Assembly (NCBI GenBank): GCA_015680685.1
Contig: MNCI01027496.1
Span: 803,590-846,730, forward strand
DNA length: 43,141 bases
Direction of reading: 5' to 3'
Origin: Gnetum montanum
Lineage: Eukaryota > Streptophyta > Gnetopsida > Gnetales > Gnetaceae
Each line of letters opens with the position of its first letter. The first letter of the stretch is position 1. The notes beneath the pieces were generated by a model. The model did no database searches. It had not been told where the DNA came from and saw only the letters and a list, made by a program, of their open reading frames with translations. This document shows positions 32,502-43,141 of the stretch, piece by piece. The translations under genes were made by a program, and so were the position numbers.

Positions 32502-32616
32502 TGAACGATTACAAGAAAACTTCACAACCAAAGCCCATCTTGAAAAACTGTTTAGTGANTTGAACGATTACAAGAAAACTTCACAACCAAAGCCCATCTT
32601 GAAAAACTGTTTAGTG
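32502..32616. other. 57-base duplication around an N (assembly join)
   Basis: The same sequence, beginning TGAACGATTACAAGAAAACT and ending CTGTTTAGTGA, lies on both sides of the single N at 32559. This is what an unmerged contig overlap looks like. Confidence 0.85.
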
Positions 32617-33338
32617 AATTATACTTACATATTCCTTTAGAACAAGTAGTAAAAGACATACCACTCTATGCCAAATACTTAAGGGAATTATGCACTAGGA
32701 GAAGAAAAGAAAAAATTCCTAAACAAGTTTATTTAGTTGATAACCTTTCTCAACTTATACAATGACATGAAATTCCTAAATACCAAGATCTAGGAGTCCC
32801 TATCATTCCAATCAAGATAAATGAACAAGAAATTAGGAATGCCCTATTGGATTTAGGAGCTAGTATTAATATTATGCCTCTTGAAATGGCTAGATCACTA
32901 GATATAGAAGATATAAGAAGAGTAAACATGACAATATCATTGGCTAATGGTTCAAGTGTAAAACCCATAGGAATCATAGAGGACTTAATAATAGAGGTAG
33001 AAAAGGGCAAATACCCAATTGATTTTGTTGTCTTGGAAGTAAAAGATCCTGATTGTTTCCCTATTATAGTAGGTAGACCTTGGTTAGCAACAACTGATGC
33101 AATAATTAATTGTAGATCTGGCCAACTTCAACTCTCATTTGCAAATCTCACTTTTACACTAAATATATATGATAAGGTAAAAGAAGATTGTTTAAATACA
33201 GACTGGAAGGAAGCAAGAATGCTTTACACTCTACCCACTTCAGCAATGGCACAAGATAGGGAAACCTTAGTGTTAAATAATTTTGAGGAAGGACCTTTAG
33301 ACCCCTCAACTAAGGAACAACAAGATCTCCTTGAATAA
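32580..33338 (+). pseudogene. Element A aspartic protease remnant
   Basis: The protease cuts the gag-pol polyprotein. A conserved pre-protease stretch (LYAKYLRELCTRRRK, near 32670) leads to the active-site motif DLGASINIMP at about 32850, then IVGRPWLATTDAIIN near 33065-33110. DLGA in place of DTGA or DSGA is usual in the Athila branch. A stop near 32764 interrupts the upstream part; 32847-33338 stays open for 163 codons. Confidence 0.82.
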
Positions 33339-33469
33339 ATTCTAAATTTAGGGTCAAGAAATATCGGAGAAATAATTCAATCTACAAATAAAGATTCCTT
33401 GGAGCTTAAAGAATTACCTATACACTTAAGTATATCTTTTTAGATCAAAATAAACCATTAATAATAAAC

Positions 33470-34810
33470 TCCCAACTTGCCAATGAACAAGAAAACAAAT
33501 TATTAGAAATTCTGCATAGAAAATTTGAAGCATTTGCATGGAGCTATGGGGACCTTCACCAAGGAATCTCACCCAACATCTACCAACATCATATCTATCT
33601 AGAAGACAATGTCAAACCAATAAGAATTCCCCTAAGATGAATTAATCTAGCCTTAAAACAAATAGTTAAAGATGAAATTTCAAAACTTTGGAAAAAAGAA
33701 ATCATTTATCCAATAGCACATAGTGAATGGGTAAGTCCCATTACAAAAAAGGGTGGAAAATGGAGAGTTTGTGTAGACTATAGAAGATTAAACCAAAACA
33801 CAAAAAAGGACCATTTTCCATTACCATACATAGATCAAATTCTAGAAAAATTAGAAGGACATGAATAATACTGTTTTAAAACAGATTTAGTGGTTACAAT
33901 TAGGTAGCTATTGCCCTTGAAGACCAACATAAAACAACCTTCACATGTCCTCATGGAACTTTCACTTATAGAAGAATGCCTTTTGGCCTTTGTAATGCAC
34001 TAGTCACTTTCCAAAGAGCCATGATTTCAATATTTTCGGATATGTTGGAGAATTATGTTGACATGCTTTAGATAGATGCATAGATAAAAACTTAAAATTA
34101 AGTTGGGAAAAAAGTCACTTAATGGTTACAAGTGGTGTTGTATTAGGACATGTTATTTCTAAAGAAGGGATAAGAATGGATGATGAGAAAATTAGAGTCA
34201 TATCTACACTACCAGCTCCAACCAATTTAAAGACTCTTCAATCCTTTCTAGGAAATGCTGAATATTATAGAAGATTTATAAAAGATTTCTCAAAAATTGC
34301 TAAACCACTATATATGCTCCTAGAAAAGGATGTTTCATTTGTTTGTACCAATGATTTTCACGAAGCATTTTTGGAACTAAAAACATGGGTAACCACAACC
34401 CCTGTATTAAACATACCTAATTGGGATTATCCATTCAATTTAATGTGTGACGCTAGTGACATAGCAGTGGGGGTAGTTTTGGGACAATACATTGATAATA
34501 AACCAAGAGTGATTTATTATGTGTCCAAAAGTCTAGACTAAGCCTAAGTAAATTATACAACTACAGAAAGAATTATTAGCCATTGTATATGCTCTAGATA
34601 AATTTAGACATTATTTAATTGGATATAAAACTAGAGTATATACTGATCATTCAGCCATTAAATTCTTAGCTACCAAAAAAATAGAAAATGCAAGAATAAT
34701 GAGATGGTGTTTATTACTCCAAGAATTTGACTTAGTTATTCTAGATAAAAAAGGTAGGGAAAATGTAGTAGTAGATAATATTTCTAGGTTAGAAACTCCT
34801 AATAAGAACT
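33470..34810 (+). pseudogene. Element A reverse transcriptase and RNase H remnant
   Basis: Reverse transcriptase motifs SEWVSPI, KKGGKWRVCVDYRRLN and KDHFPLPYIDQ lie at 33720-33840 and MPFGLCNA-like sequence near 33975. The stretch that should contain the catalytic FMDD or YVDD is missing: the sequence passes from ENYVDML (near 34050) almost directly to DKNLKLSWEKSHLM (near 34090). The connection domain is open at 34122-34541, and RNase H continues with YALDKFRHYLIGY and YTDHSAIKFL near 34590-34670. Several stops and shifts. Inactive by sequence. Confidence 0.85.
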
Positions 34811-34908
34811 GAACACAAGGAATTTTTCATGATAAATTTCCTCATGAACAACTTTTTTCTACAAAGAAGGATCCTTGGTTTGTTGATACAGCCAACTATC
34901 TTGCTACT

Positions 34909-36120
34909 ATGAAAACTCCTACCAATTGGACTAAGGAAGAAAAAAAATATTTCTTACATAGCATATCTAGATACATTTGGAGTAGTCCGTACCTCTATAG
35001 AATATGTAAAGATAACATAGCAAGAAGATGTGTGGCTAAAAATGAACAACAAGAAATTCTACAAATGTGCCATGATGATCTAGGAGGAGGCCATTTTGAT
35101 AGCAAATGTACTGCTATCAAAATCCTTCAAAGTGAATTTTATTGGCCCTCCATTTTTAAAGATGCACATAAGTATGTGCAAGAGTGTGATAAATGTCAAC
35201 AAATGGGAGCCATAACAAAAAGACATGAAATGCCCCTTAAACCAATTTTAATAACAGAACCATTTAATGTGTGGGGTATAGACTTTTTGGCCCATTTCCA
35301 CCATCTAATGGATGTCAATACATTTTGGTTTGTGTTGACTATGTTACTAAATAGGTAGAAGCAAAATCCACCCCAACAAATGATGTAAAGGTATTTGTAG
35401 CATTTCTTAGGAAAAATATTTTAACACGTTTTGGAACTTCATGGGCAATCATTAGTGATCAAGGAACCTATTTTGTCAATATAATCATGGAAAAATTCCT
35501 TAAGTCTTGTGGTATCCAGCATAATATAGCTATTGCCTATCATCCAAAAAAAAAAATGGCCAAGTAGAAAATGCTAATAGAAATATTTTAAATATATTAA
35601 CAAAAATTGTATGTACCAAAGGGAAGGATTGGTCTAAAAAATTACAAGATGCACTTTGGACTTATAGAATTACTTATAAACCAAGTTTAGGATATTTACC
35701 TTATCAATTGGTTTATGGTAAGTTATGTTTATTACTAGTCAAATTGAAATATCAATCCTTACGATTAGCCCAACAGCTTAATTTTGATGAAGACATGAAC
35801 CAAGCATCTAGAATTAATCAACTTCATGAACTTGACAAAATGAGGCTACATGCTTTGAAAAAACAAAGAATTGTAAAACAACAAATGAAAACATTACATG
35901 ATAAGAGTATCTTTAAAAATTTTTTTTCCATAGGTGATAAAGTTTTACTTTATAATATGAGACTACATAAATTTTTAGGGAAATTAACAACTAGGTGGAA
36001 AGGCCCTTATTTAGTTATTCAACCCCATGATAATGGAAGTGTCCTTGTATCACCTATTAATGATTCCTCAACAACGTTCCTAGTCAATGGTCAATGACTT
36101 AAGTTATATCATCAACACCA
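34909..36120 (+). pseudogene. Element A integrase remnant
   Basis: Integrase inserts the DNA copy into the host genome. The HHCC zinc-binding region lies near 35070-35220 (CHDDLGGGHFDSKC, then CDKCQQMG). The core begins near 35270 (VWGIDFLAHF) and continues in broken frame with ISDQGTYF near 35452 and a GQVENAN-like stretch near 35555, where an A run shifts the frame and TAG appears. The C-terminal domain stays open at 35708-36097, with FSIGDKVLLYNMRLHKF and RWKGPYLV. Not functional. Confidence 0.83.
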
Positions 36121-37026
36121 CATTGAGGAACCTAGAGAAGACGAATTAATAGAGCTAAGTGATCCAACTTATCCCACTACAAATGAATTACATGAAAACC
36201 ATTCATTAGAAGTCCTAGCTCTTAAATATACCCTTAAACCAGACTCTTTCATCATCAAATAAATTAATAAAAGAATTATATTCAGTCTACAACTTTCACC
36301 TTGAAAATGTGGAGGTCAATAGGACATTCTATTGTGAGTTGAGACTATAAAGAATTAGCATCATGTTTGGAATGCAAGGGAGAAGGACAACTCCTTCTAC
36401 CTTGAAATAGGTAGGTTTAAACCGAAAATCCAACTAAGGGCGAGCCTTAGACTAATAAGTGTCTTACACATAATAAATTTCATTATTTTTTTTAAAAAAA
36501 TATTCTTTAAGTACATTGTTCATAAGTTAAGGTGGCTACATAGCTTAGTTTAAGGTAATGTTTATTTGTATTTGGTTTCTATTAAATACTTACTTAGATG
36601 TGTCATTAAGGTGGAAAGGATGTGCTATATTGGACCTTTTTTCTTCGGTAGTGAAAGACATCTATCTATATTAAGCCATGTGAGCAGCCCTTATAAAATG
36701 AGATTGGCTCCCATAAGGACCTCATGATTGAAGTTGGTTAAATATTGAATTTCTTGCAAAAAGAAGAAGAAGACAAAAAAAAAAGAGACAAAAAAAGAAA
36801 AAATTATGAAAAAAAAAGAGACCAACAAGATAAGATGCAATGCAAGAAATAATTGAAAAAAAAAAACAAAAAAAAGCCAAGAAAAATGACCCCACAAGAA
36901 CCTTTAATCATGAGCTGAGCCCCACTTCCACAAGAACCTTACAGTTGGGATGATGCTCTAAGCTTACAATTTCAAGCATCCTACAAGAACCCCCTTTTGT
37001 AAGCAGAGTGTTTAAGGGTTAGGCAT
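36121..37026 (+). other. Element A 3' untranslated region up to the element B insertion
   Basis: No gene. It contains A-rich tracts (36760-36880) and repeated CCACAAGAACC or CTACAAGAACC strings near 36890-36990. No clear polypurine tract lies next to 37027, which agrees with 37027 being an insertion point and not the natural 3' LTR of A. Confidence 0.5.
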
Positions 37027-37876
37027 TGATGAGCCATGATATCGGGGCTACGATATCACATCTGCAATATCGGGTACATGATATCGGAGCCTTCCAAACG
37101 ATATCAGACATCCGATATCGGGGCCTGTCTTGTCGTCTATAAATAAGAGGTGAACGCACTTGTTTTGGCAATAGTTAGTTAATTTAATCTTAGTCCCTTA
37201 CCCAAACTCTTCCCTTTTTTCCTTCTCAGAGTTAGAATTATTTTTGAGTGCTTGCAGTAGGAATCATAGAGCAAATAGATCTTTATTCGAGCATTGTGTA
37301 CCTGAGCACACCTTGTGGCTAGAAATAAAGATGAACTTTGTGATAAACCTTGCAACATTCAGAATAGCTTATTTAATGTTATTTACAGTTATTTAATGCT
37401 TTCCTTAGTTAATTAATGTTCTCTCTCTCACCTTGTTAACTCTCCCAAGTAAGCACACTTAGTACGGCCACTTTGAGCATGTGTGGAACACTTGGTAAAC
37501 CAATAATGATTAGCGTTTGGTAATCCTAGTAGTGTTGCACTGGTTCAGGATGTGTATGGCAAGTGGGATTGGATGCTAGTGTTAGGACTAGTTAGAGCAT
37601 AGTCAATTAGTTAAATTAAATTAGTTACTTAATTAGTTCACTTCTCCCTTTGTAGGACCAGGACATAAAACATCAAAAAATATATAAAAATCATATACCT
37701 CAAGTTTACTTAACCATACAATCGTGCTATACAAGTAAGCTTGGGAAGACAATGATTGACTAACTCGTTTGGGTTCTGTAAAGGTGCATAGGCACCTAGT
37801 CCTTGGAATTCAACCGAATTGTGCATGTACGCTCGTATTCGTATGGTTGAGTGTAGGGATACCTTGTTGCTCATCA
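37027..37876 (+). repeat. 5' LTR of element B, 850 bp
   Basis: It starts TGATGAG and ends CTCATCA, perfect 7-bp inverted ends. TATAAATAA at 37138-37146 is the TATA box, leaving a U3 of about 110 bp made almost entirely of the GATATC array. A primer-binding site follows two bases after the end. Copies of this LTR occur at 1-55, 698-1615 (minus) and 12928-13729 (minus). Confidence 0.9.
37038..37119 (+). promoter_or_regulatory. GATATC array with 14/20-bp spacing upstream of the LTR TATA box
   Basis: GATATC (once AATATC) starts at 37038, 37052, 37066, 37080, 37100 and 37114, with spacings 14, 14, 14, 20 and 14. The last unit ends 18 bp before the TATA box. Each core is a palindrome, as for a dimeric DNA-binding protein. 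The regulatory role is inferred from position. Confidence 0.75.
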
Positions 37877-37877
37877 T

Positions 37878-37895
37878 TGGCACCATTGCCAGGGA
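37878..37895 (+). other. Primer-binding site of element B (tRNA-Asp type)
   Basis: TGGCACCATTGCCAGGGA matches TGGCGCCGTTGCCGGGGA except that all three CpG sites read CpA. Confidence 0.8.
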
Positions 37896-38014
37896 CTTTG
37901 TTGTTTGTGCACTAGCTAGAACTTAGGAAATCTTCACATCATTGGAACGAATCTTTAGGGTTGGTTATCTTACAATTAGTGAAATAAAAAGTATTTCACA
38001 CTGAATAGAAAATT
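37896..38014 (+). other. Short leader of element B
   Basis: Untranslated stretch between the primer site and the first gag ATG at 38015. Nothing else is seen. Confidence 0.5.
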
Positions 38015-39950
38015 ATGTCTTCTTCTTCTTACAAGAGTGTTTTACTACCTAGGTCCGATGCACGGACCAATTGAAGGCGTAGTACACATGATAATCTGCC
38101 AGTCCCTTAATAGTTTCACGTGGTATACGTTCATCCTGATGAGTATATACCAAACTTAACCTTTATCCTCCACTAGGATGAACAATTGCATTGGTGTGAT
38201 TTAGAAGGTAACATAGTGTTACCTCCTGATTGCTCAATCCCAGGCATGCTCCTTCGTGCTCTCACATGAATTGGTATGCAACACTTACAGGTAGAGTACG
38301 CTGTGCATGATCATGACTCGAGAGAGTATCGACCCACAGAGGCACAACGTCAAAGGGATCTACAATAGGAGAGATGTCATGATTCCATGAAGGGGAAGTT
38401 CTCTCAGAATGTCCTGTATGTCATAGGTGAAAATGAGGGTGGTAAGCCTACCTTAGGAGGTCTCCCACACAATGATGTTCCTCCCATTAACTTCAATCAA
38501 GGGGTTGTCTATCAGAATCTTCACTCAACTATCCATAACTCAGATTTTGGTACCGATGGCCATAAAGGGTCTAAAAAAAGGAACACGAACACATGACAAA
38601 GATGGATATTTTGATTGTAATCATGATCGAGGCCATGATAACTGAAGAGAAGGAAGTAGGCACCATCATGGTGATGGTTCTCCTTCTTCACGTTCATCAT
38701 TTCCTTCACCCTCTCCTTCAAGAGATGGATGTAGTCGCAAGGAAAAAGACCCTGAGGATAATGGTAAGTGAAATAGGAATCATAGATAAAGTAATTGAGA
38801 AAGGGGATGAGGGAATTCTAGAGAAACTCATCATGAAAGGAGGGAGAGTAGGGAACAACATAGGCATCATAGATGCCATAGACAGTACGATCACGATGAA
38901 CCCCTACTCGCTACCCAAAGTATGCTAGATATAACTGAGGTTGTTAGAATCCCAACAAGGCACCAAAAAGATAGTAGGATCAAAAGATTGGACATGAAAA
39001 ATATCCCATGATTTGAAGGAGGATACAATGCTGATCCTAAAAGTCATTTGCAAGCATTTCACAATGCATGTGCTTTGCAAAACATAGAAAATGAGTGGCA
39101 GAAACTCAAGTTGTTTTCATGGACACTGATCAAGGAAGTGAAAAGCTGGTACTGGTCCTTATAACTAGAATCCATTCTTTGATGAAGTACCATGTTAGAA
39201 CTGTTCAATGATAAGTATCAGGCGTATTCATGAGTGTCCAACCTGCGAAAGAAAATCCAAGGATGGAAACAAGGAGGACATGAACCCTTGGATGTTGTCA
39301 TGGGCCAATATTATGTGCTATTACATCGTTGCCCAGGCCATGGTTACTCGCAAAGGGAAAAACTACGCCATCTTGTAGATGGGCTTAGGCATGAAATGCG
39401 AAGAACCCTTGGGACTTATGCCCAAGGAAGGCTATCTGAGCTTAGGGTCCATCAAGTACAAAGATTGTTAGAGCAAGTTGCTAAAGAGGAAGGTGAGTTA
39501 AGGAAAAGAGAGAGTGTAGAAGAAATAGAGATCCTTCCCTCTAAAAGAAGGTAGTTAGATTTTGTGAGGATGAAGAAGAGTCACCACTTGAAGAGATGGT
39601 GAATAGGAAAACCTTGCCCATTCAAAAACTTGCATCGAAAGTATCAGCAAATGTGGACCAAATGTGGGACTCCCTAGATAATAGATTTCAAACAGTTCTC
39701 AAAATAGTAGAGGAGTCTAGAGAGGAAGGTAGTGATCGAGAAAGGAGAAAAAAAGAGAGAAGCTGAATATACACATAACAAAGGTAAGGGAAAATTTTCC
39801 ATCATCGAAGAGGTTGTGGATTTAGATACAGAAAATGATGGTGGATGTGAGATATGCCAATATGACCATCCTAAGGGATGTTGCCCTATAATCTCACATC
39901 TGCAGGAGTCTAGGATGTATGCAATCAACCCACGATTAAACAGAAGGTAA
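38015..39950 (+). pseudogene. Element B gag remnant
   Basis: ATG 38015 starts MSSSSYKSVLLPRSDARTN and then meets a stop. Later segments in changing frames carry a Ser/Arg-rich stretch near 38650-38760, a gag domain (HLQAFHNACALQN near 39040; MRRTLGTYAQGRLSELR near 39394-39450) and a knuckle-like CEICQYDHPKGCCP near 39850. Stops and shifts throughout. Not functional. Confidence 0.75.
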
Positions 39951-40519
39951 ACACCCCGAAGGTTACCTTATCCCCAAGGTAACCCAAGGTAGTTCCACCA
40001 ACCCTTGATGCATTATCCAAGTGGAACTCTACCACAACCAAATGAGCAGTATCAACAATGAAAACACTCACAATTATGGGGAATGCCACCACCATGTCAA
40101 AAGTACCCTTACCATTAATCCAACCCATATGGATACTACGTGCAGCAGCCAATCTCTCCACATGACTCTACTAATCACGTTACTCTCCAACCTCACTACC
40201 AAGCCCATGAGTATTATAGAACTCCTTCTCCTAGGGGTGATGTCCCACAAACATACTATCCTTCTCATCCAGCTGCATCTCTTCCACCCTTAGCTCCATT
40301 ACCACCTACTCTAGCCATGCAGGGTGAGCTCCTTGCCTAGCCATAGCAATGTTACGCTACAAGGGCTGTTAATCCTCATCCTACTATTGGTTCGAACAAC
40401 CGCATAAAGAAGAGATCTTTCTTTAGGACCAATAGTCCAACCAAGTCTTTGTAGTCACAAGTGCCTAACTCTCCAAAGGCCTCACCATCATCCAAAACTT
40501 CGAACTCCCTTCAAACCAA
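39951..40519 (+). other. Pro/His/Gln-rich linker of element B, broken frame
   Basis: Low-complexity coding remnant between gag and protease, with Pro-, His- and Tyr-rich readings such as YYPSHPAASLPPLAPLPP near 40260-40310. No domain was identified. Confidence 0.5.
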
Positions 40520-40920
40520 AGGCCACATTCAACGCACATGGTCATGTTGACACATGCCATTACCGATTGGATTAAGGATGGTCATCTTCCTAGGAAATTC
40601 TCCGATCATGGGAGTCCTCTTATATATTTACAAATTGTTGGTAATGTGCCATGCAAAGCTCTTTTGGATTCAGGTTCTGGTGTTAGCTTTATCTCTCAAG
40701 AAATGTACAAATCCTGAAACCTGTTTCCACTAAAAAAGAGTAACATTCATTTAGAGCTAGCTGACCAGTCCATCACTGTCCCATTAGGACTAGTGGAGGA
40801 CATTGTTACCACTGTTTGTGGATGGTCGTATCCAGCCAACTTCTTAGTGATTCAAGTCAACAACTGTAAGGGGGACTTCCCTATCATAATGTGAAGAACA
40901 TGGCTAAGCATAATTGATAC
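40520..40920 (+). pseudogene. Element B aspartic protease remnant
   Basis: The active-site motif ALLDSGSGVSFISQEMY lies near 40660-40710, with the conserved glycine of DSG-x-G. A downstream NNCKGDFPII stretch near 40860 corresponds to the flap-distal part. Stops (for example near 40716 and 40893) interrupt it. Confidence 0.72.
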
Positions 40921-41379
40921 ATGCCTAGGAATACGTGATCTTTCCTTAGAAATATCAAAGGAAAATATGTTTGAAAAGATCGAGAAGAAGAAAGTTCCAT
41001 GCATCGCATATAGTAACACAGGGTGTAGTTGCATGCTAAAGTCCTGATTTGTACAACGTTTAACATTGCCTCCATGCAACCAGTGTGCACAAGTAACTAA
41101 CATACAAAGGTGCCTGTATGTGGTAGCCATAAGACAGGAAGGCACCCAGTGGCTGACAGCTGACCAAGAGAGCAACTCAACTATATGCATGAAACCAACT
41201 AAGGGTTTGACTTGCGCTTACATCGATAGCATAGACACATTAGAGCAAGTCCATCGTCAACTTCCAAGTCTCGACATTGAAAATATCAATTGGGGGAAGT
41301 TGGAAATCCCTTAAAACTTTAAGTAAGAGCCCTTGGAGTTAAAATCGTTGCCCACTGGTATGGAGTACACATTTCTCAA
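40921..41379 (+). other. Protease to reverse transcriptase spacer of element B
   Basis: Broken coding sequence with no recognised domain. The open stretch 41066-41314 reads Cys/Gln-rich and probably belongs to the pol linker. Confidence 0.4.
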
Positions 41380-42830
41380 AAATGGAAAAATTGGTAATTA
41401 TTAATGCTAAGCTTTCTCCTCAACAAAAAGAGAGGCTGCTAAAAATGGTGAACAAATGGTTGAAAGCCTTTGCTTGGTCATATCCCAAATTAACTGGAAT
41501 AGACCCTAGGATATGCCAACATAGAATTTACATTGACCCCTCCATGAAGCCTCAATGACAACTGCAGAGGTGATTGAACCCAAAGCTGAAGTAAGTGGTT
41601 AAAGAAGAAATTGAACAACTTCTAAAAGCTGGGTTCATCTACCCCATTGTTGATAGCGAGTGAGTTAGTCCATTAGTTATTGTGCCCAAAAAGGGAGGTA
41701 AATGGAGGTTGTGTATAGACTTTAGGCTACTAAACATGGCAACATTCAAAGACCACTTTCCATTGCCATTCGTTGACCAAGTCTTAGACACCATTGTAGG
41801 GCATCGCAACTATAGTTTTTTGGATGGATATAGTGGATACAACCAAATCCAAATAGCACCAGAAGACCAAGCCAAGACGACATTCACAAGTCCTTGGGGA
41901 ACATTTGCATACAAATAGATGTCGTTTGGCTTGTGCAATGCTCTTTGAACGTTTCAATGTTTGGTTCTAAGTATCTTTCAGCAGCAAATAGGGACTGATG
42001 TAGAAGTCTTCATGGATGATTTCTCCACCTATGGAGCAAACTTCGATCAAGCATTGGACCGATTAGAGCAAGTACTAAAATGATGTGTTGAAACTAATTT
42101 AAGGCTCAACTAGCAAAAAAAGCTATTTAATGATCCAAGAAGGCGTAGTATTAGGGCATAAGATTTCACAAACAGGGATAGAGGTAGACCTCAAAAAGAT
42201 TAACGTCATCCAAGAAATCACATGTCAACTTGAAACTATAAAAGACATCCGATCATTCCTTGGACACACTGGCTATTATAGAAGATTCATAGAGAGCTTT
42301 TGAAGGGTTGCAAAACCATTGGTTGAACTAACGAAAAAGGATGTACCTTTTGAATGGTCTAGAGAATGTGAGTTATCTTTTCAAACTTTAAAACAGAAGC
42401 TTGTAGAAACACCTATTCTACAAGCTCCTGACTAGTCCAGACCATTCCATATAATGACTGATGCATCCAAGTTTGCTTTAGGAGCCGTACTTACACAATT
42501 AGATGACCAGAAATGACCCTATTACATTCACTGTGCAAGTCAAATTATTGCTGGTGCAGAACTCAACTACACCACAATGGAAAAGGAATTAATGGTTGTG
42601 GTGTTTGCACTAGATAAGTTTAGGCACTATGTATTGGGCTATAAGGTATTTATACACATAGACCATAGTGCAATTCGATTCTTGCTGAATAAACCAACAG
42701 TGAGCCCTCGCATCATACGATGGCTCGTAATCTTACAAGAGTTCAATCTTATGATGATAGATCGTAAAGGCACCGAGAACGTTGTTGCTAATCATTTATC
42801 TTGGTTAAGATGGGACAACAAAGAGCATGA
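41380..42830 (+). pseudogene. Element B reverse transcriptase and RNase H remnant
   Basis: Motifs in order: KKGGKWRLCIDFRLLN (41686-41733), DHFPLPFVDQ, SFLDGYSGYNQIQIAPED (near 41816-41870), MSFGLCNA (near 41920), catalytic VFMDDFSTYG (near 42009-42038), RSFLGHTGYYRRFIE (near 42250), TDASKFALGAVL (near 42460), KELMVVVFALDKFRHYV (42583-42633) and IDHSAIRFLL (near 42660). The active-site FMDD is kept, but stops at 41661, 41919, 42081, 42111, 42301 and 42433 block translation. Three of these (41661, 42111, 42433) replace a conserved Trp. Confidence 0.86.
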
Positions 42831-42959
42831 ATATTTGCTTTCTGATCACTTTCCTGGTGAATTCCTCTTTGCAGGTGTAGTAAATAATCAATTAACCATA
42901 AAAATAAATTGGTATAGTAGCATTCTTACCTATCTCCTTACACAAGAAACAACATAAGA

Positions 42960-43141
42960 GTTAGACGCTACAAAGAAACATAAGTTTTTTCACTGAGCTA
43001 AATATTTCATGGAAATCAATGGACACCTTTATAAGGTATGTCCTGATGACTTGGTCCAATGGTGTGTTCCTGATGTAGATTAATTACGAGTTCTCCAAGA
43101 TGCTCATGAGGGTCTTTGTGGGGGTCATTATGCTGGGAGAC
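42960..43141 (+). pseudogene. Element B integrase start, cut by the window edge
   Basis: MEINGHLYKVCPDDLVQWCV (43009 onward), then LQDAHEGLCGGHYAGR, is the beginning of the HHCC zinc-binding region of gypsy integrases. A stop (TAA) lies near 43081. The rest is outside the window. Confidence 0.75.

Larger units (their letters stand above)
29244..37026 (+). mobile_element. Decayed Athila-like Ty3/gypsy element A, 3' end not in view
   Basis: The order is LTR, primer site, gag, protease, reverse transcriptase, RNase H, integrase, as in Ty3/gypsy elements. DLGASINIMP in the protease and the tRNA-Asp-type primer site point to the Athila branch. No second copy of LTR A follows. A family B LTR starts at 37027 instead, so element B probably inserted here and the 3' LTR of A lies beyond the window. 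All frames are broken. Confidence 0.85.
37027..43141 (+). mobile_element. Decayed Ty3/gypsy element B, runs off the right edge
   Basis: LTR, primer site, gag, protease, reverse transcriptase, RNase H and the start of integrase are in gypsy order. Frames are interrupted by many stops. The preceding five bases GGCAT (37022-37026) are the expected target-site duplication, which should reappear after the 3' LTR outside the window. Confidence 0.87.

Noticed and set aside
36691-36897. Minus-strand frame rich in Phe, 68 codons
   Set aside because: Product of A-rich runs in the element A 3' region.
37038-37119. Regularly spaced palindromes read as a CRISPR-like array
   Set aside because: Units are 6-8 bp with 8-14-bp spacers inside a plant LTR promoter. 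Size and context do not fit CRISPR.

Overview
The window is nuclear DNA from a land plant, most likely a seed plant. The evidence is one ten-exon gene with GT-AG introns and close similarity to plant GYF-domain proteins of the EXA1/MUSE11 type, set among plant-type L1 LINEs and Ty3/gypsy elements with tRNA-Asp-type primer sites. Nothing seen fixes the species. A conifer or another gymnosperm is possible but not shown.

Layout. 1-3532 is retrotransposon debris: the 3' tip of an LTR, an internal remnant, an inverted LTR of the same family, and a diverged LTR-like segment with a 338-bp tandem duplication. 3548-9528 is a full-length LINE with an exact 15-bp target-site duplication. It has a GC-rich leader, an ORF1 with a frameshift, a long ORF2 (endonuclease, reverse transcriptase, zinc-binding domain), and a 3' end without poly(A) that ends in a small G/C hairpin. 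9544-12927 has no recognisable gene. It holds an unusual three-copy inverted repeat able to form two alternative hairpins, a 45-base poly-T next to an assembly N, and a 50-bp minisatellite. 12928-13729 is a solo LTR on the minus strand. 14713-22889 is the only intact host gene. My ten-exon model gives a 5,181-nt CDS (1,726 residues) with all splice phases agreeing.

22890-25482 is intergenic, with a 93-bp hairpin-ended insertion flanked by a 15-bp duplication and some small tandem repeats. 25483-25652 is a short LINE-tail insertion. 25653-29243 is a decayed minus-strand LINE related to the first. 29244-37026 is a decayed Athila-like Ty3/gypsy element with only its 5' LTR in view. It is interrupted at 37027 by a second Ty3/gypsy element that runs off the window. 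All gypsy reading frames are broken.

The most interesting signal is in the LTR family seen at 1-55, 698-1615, 12928-13729 and 37027-37876. Just upstream of the TATA box, three copies carry an array of short palindrome-like units spaced mainly at 14 or 20 bp. The spacing rule is kept while the core motif changes completely between copies (RATATC in two, TTGACAC-like in the third). Other notable signals are the poly(A)-less LINE 3' hairpin, a possible -1 slippery site in LINE ORF1, the ATGA overlap between ORF1 and ORF2, and CpG-type decay of the gypsy primer sites.

Three single Ns (10633, 29424, 32559) mark contig joins. The one at 32559 lies between two copies of the same 57 bases, so it is very probably an assembly artefact.
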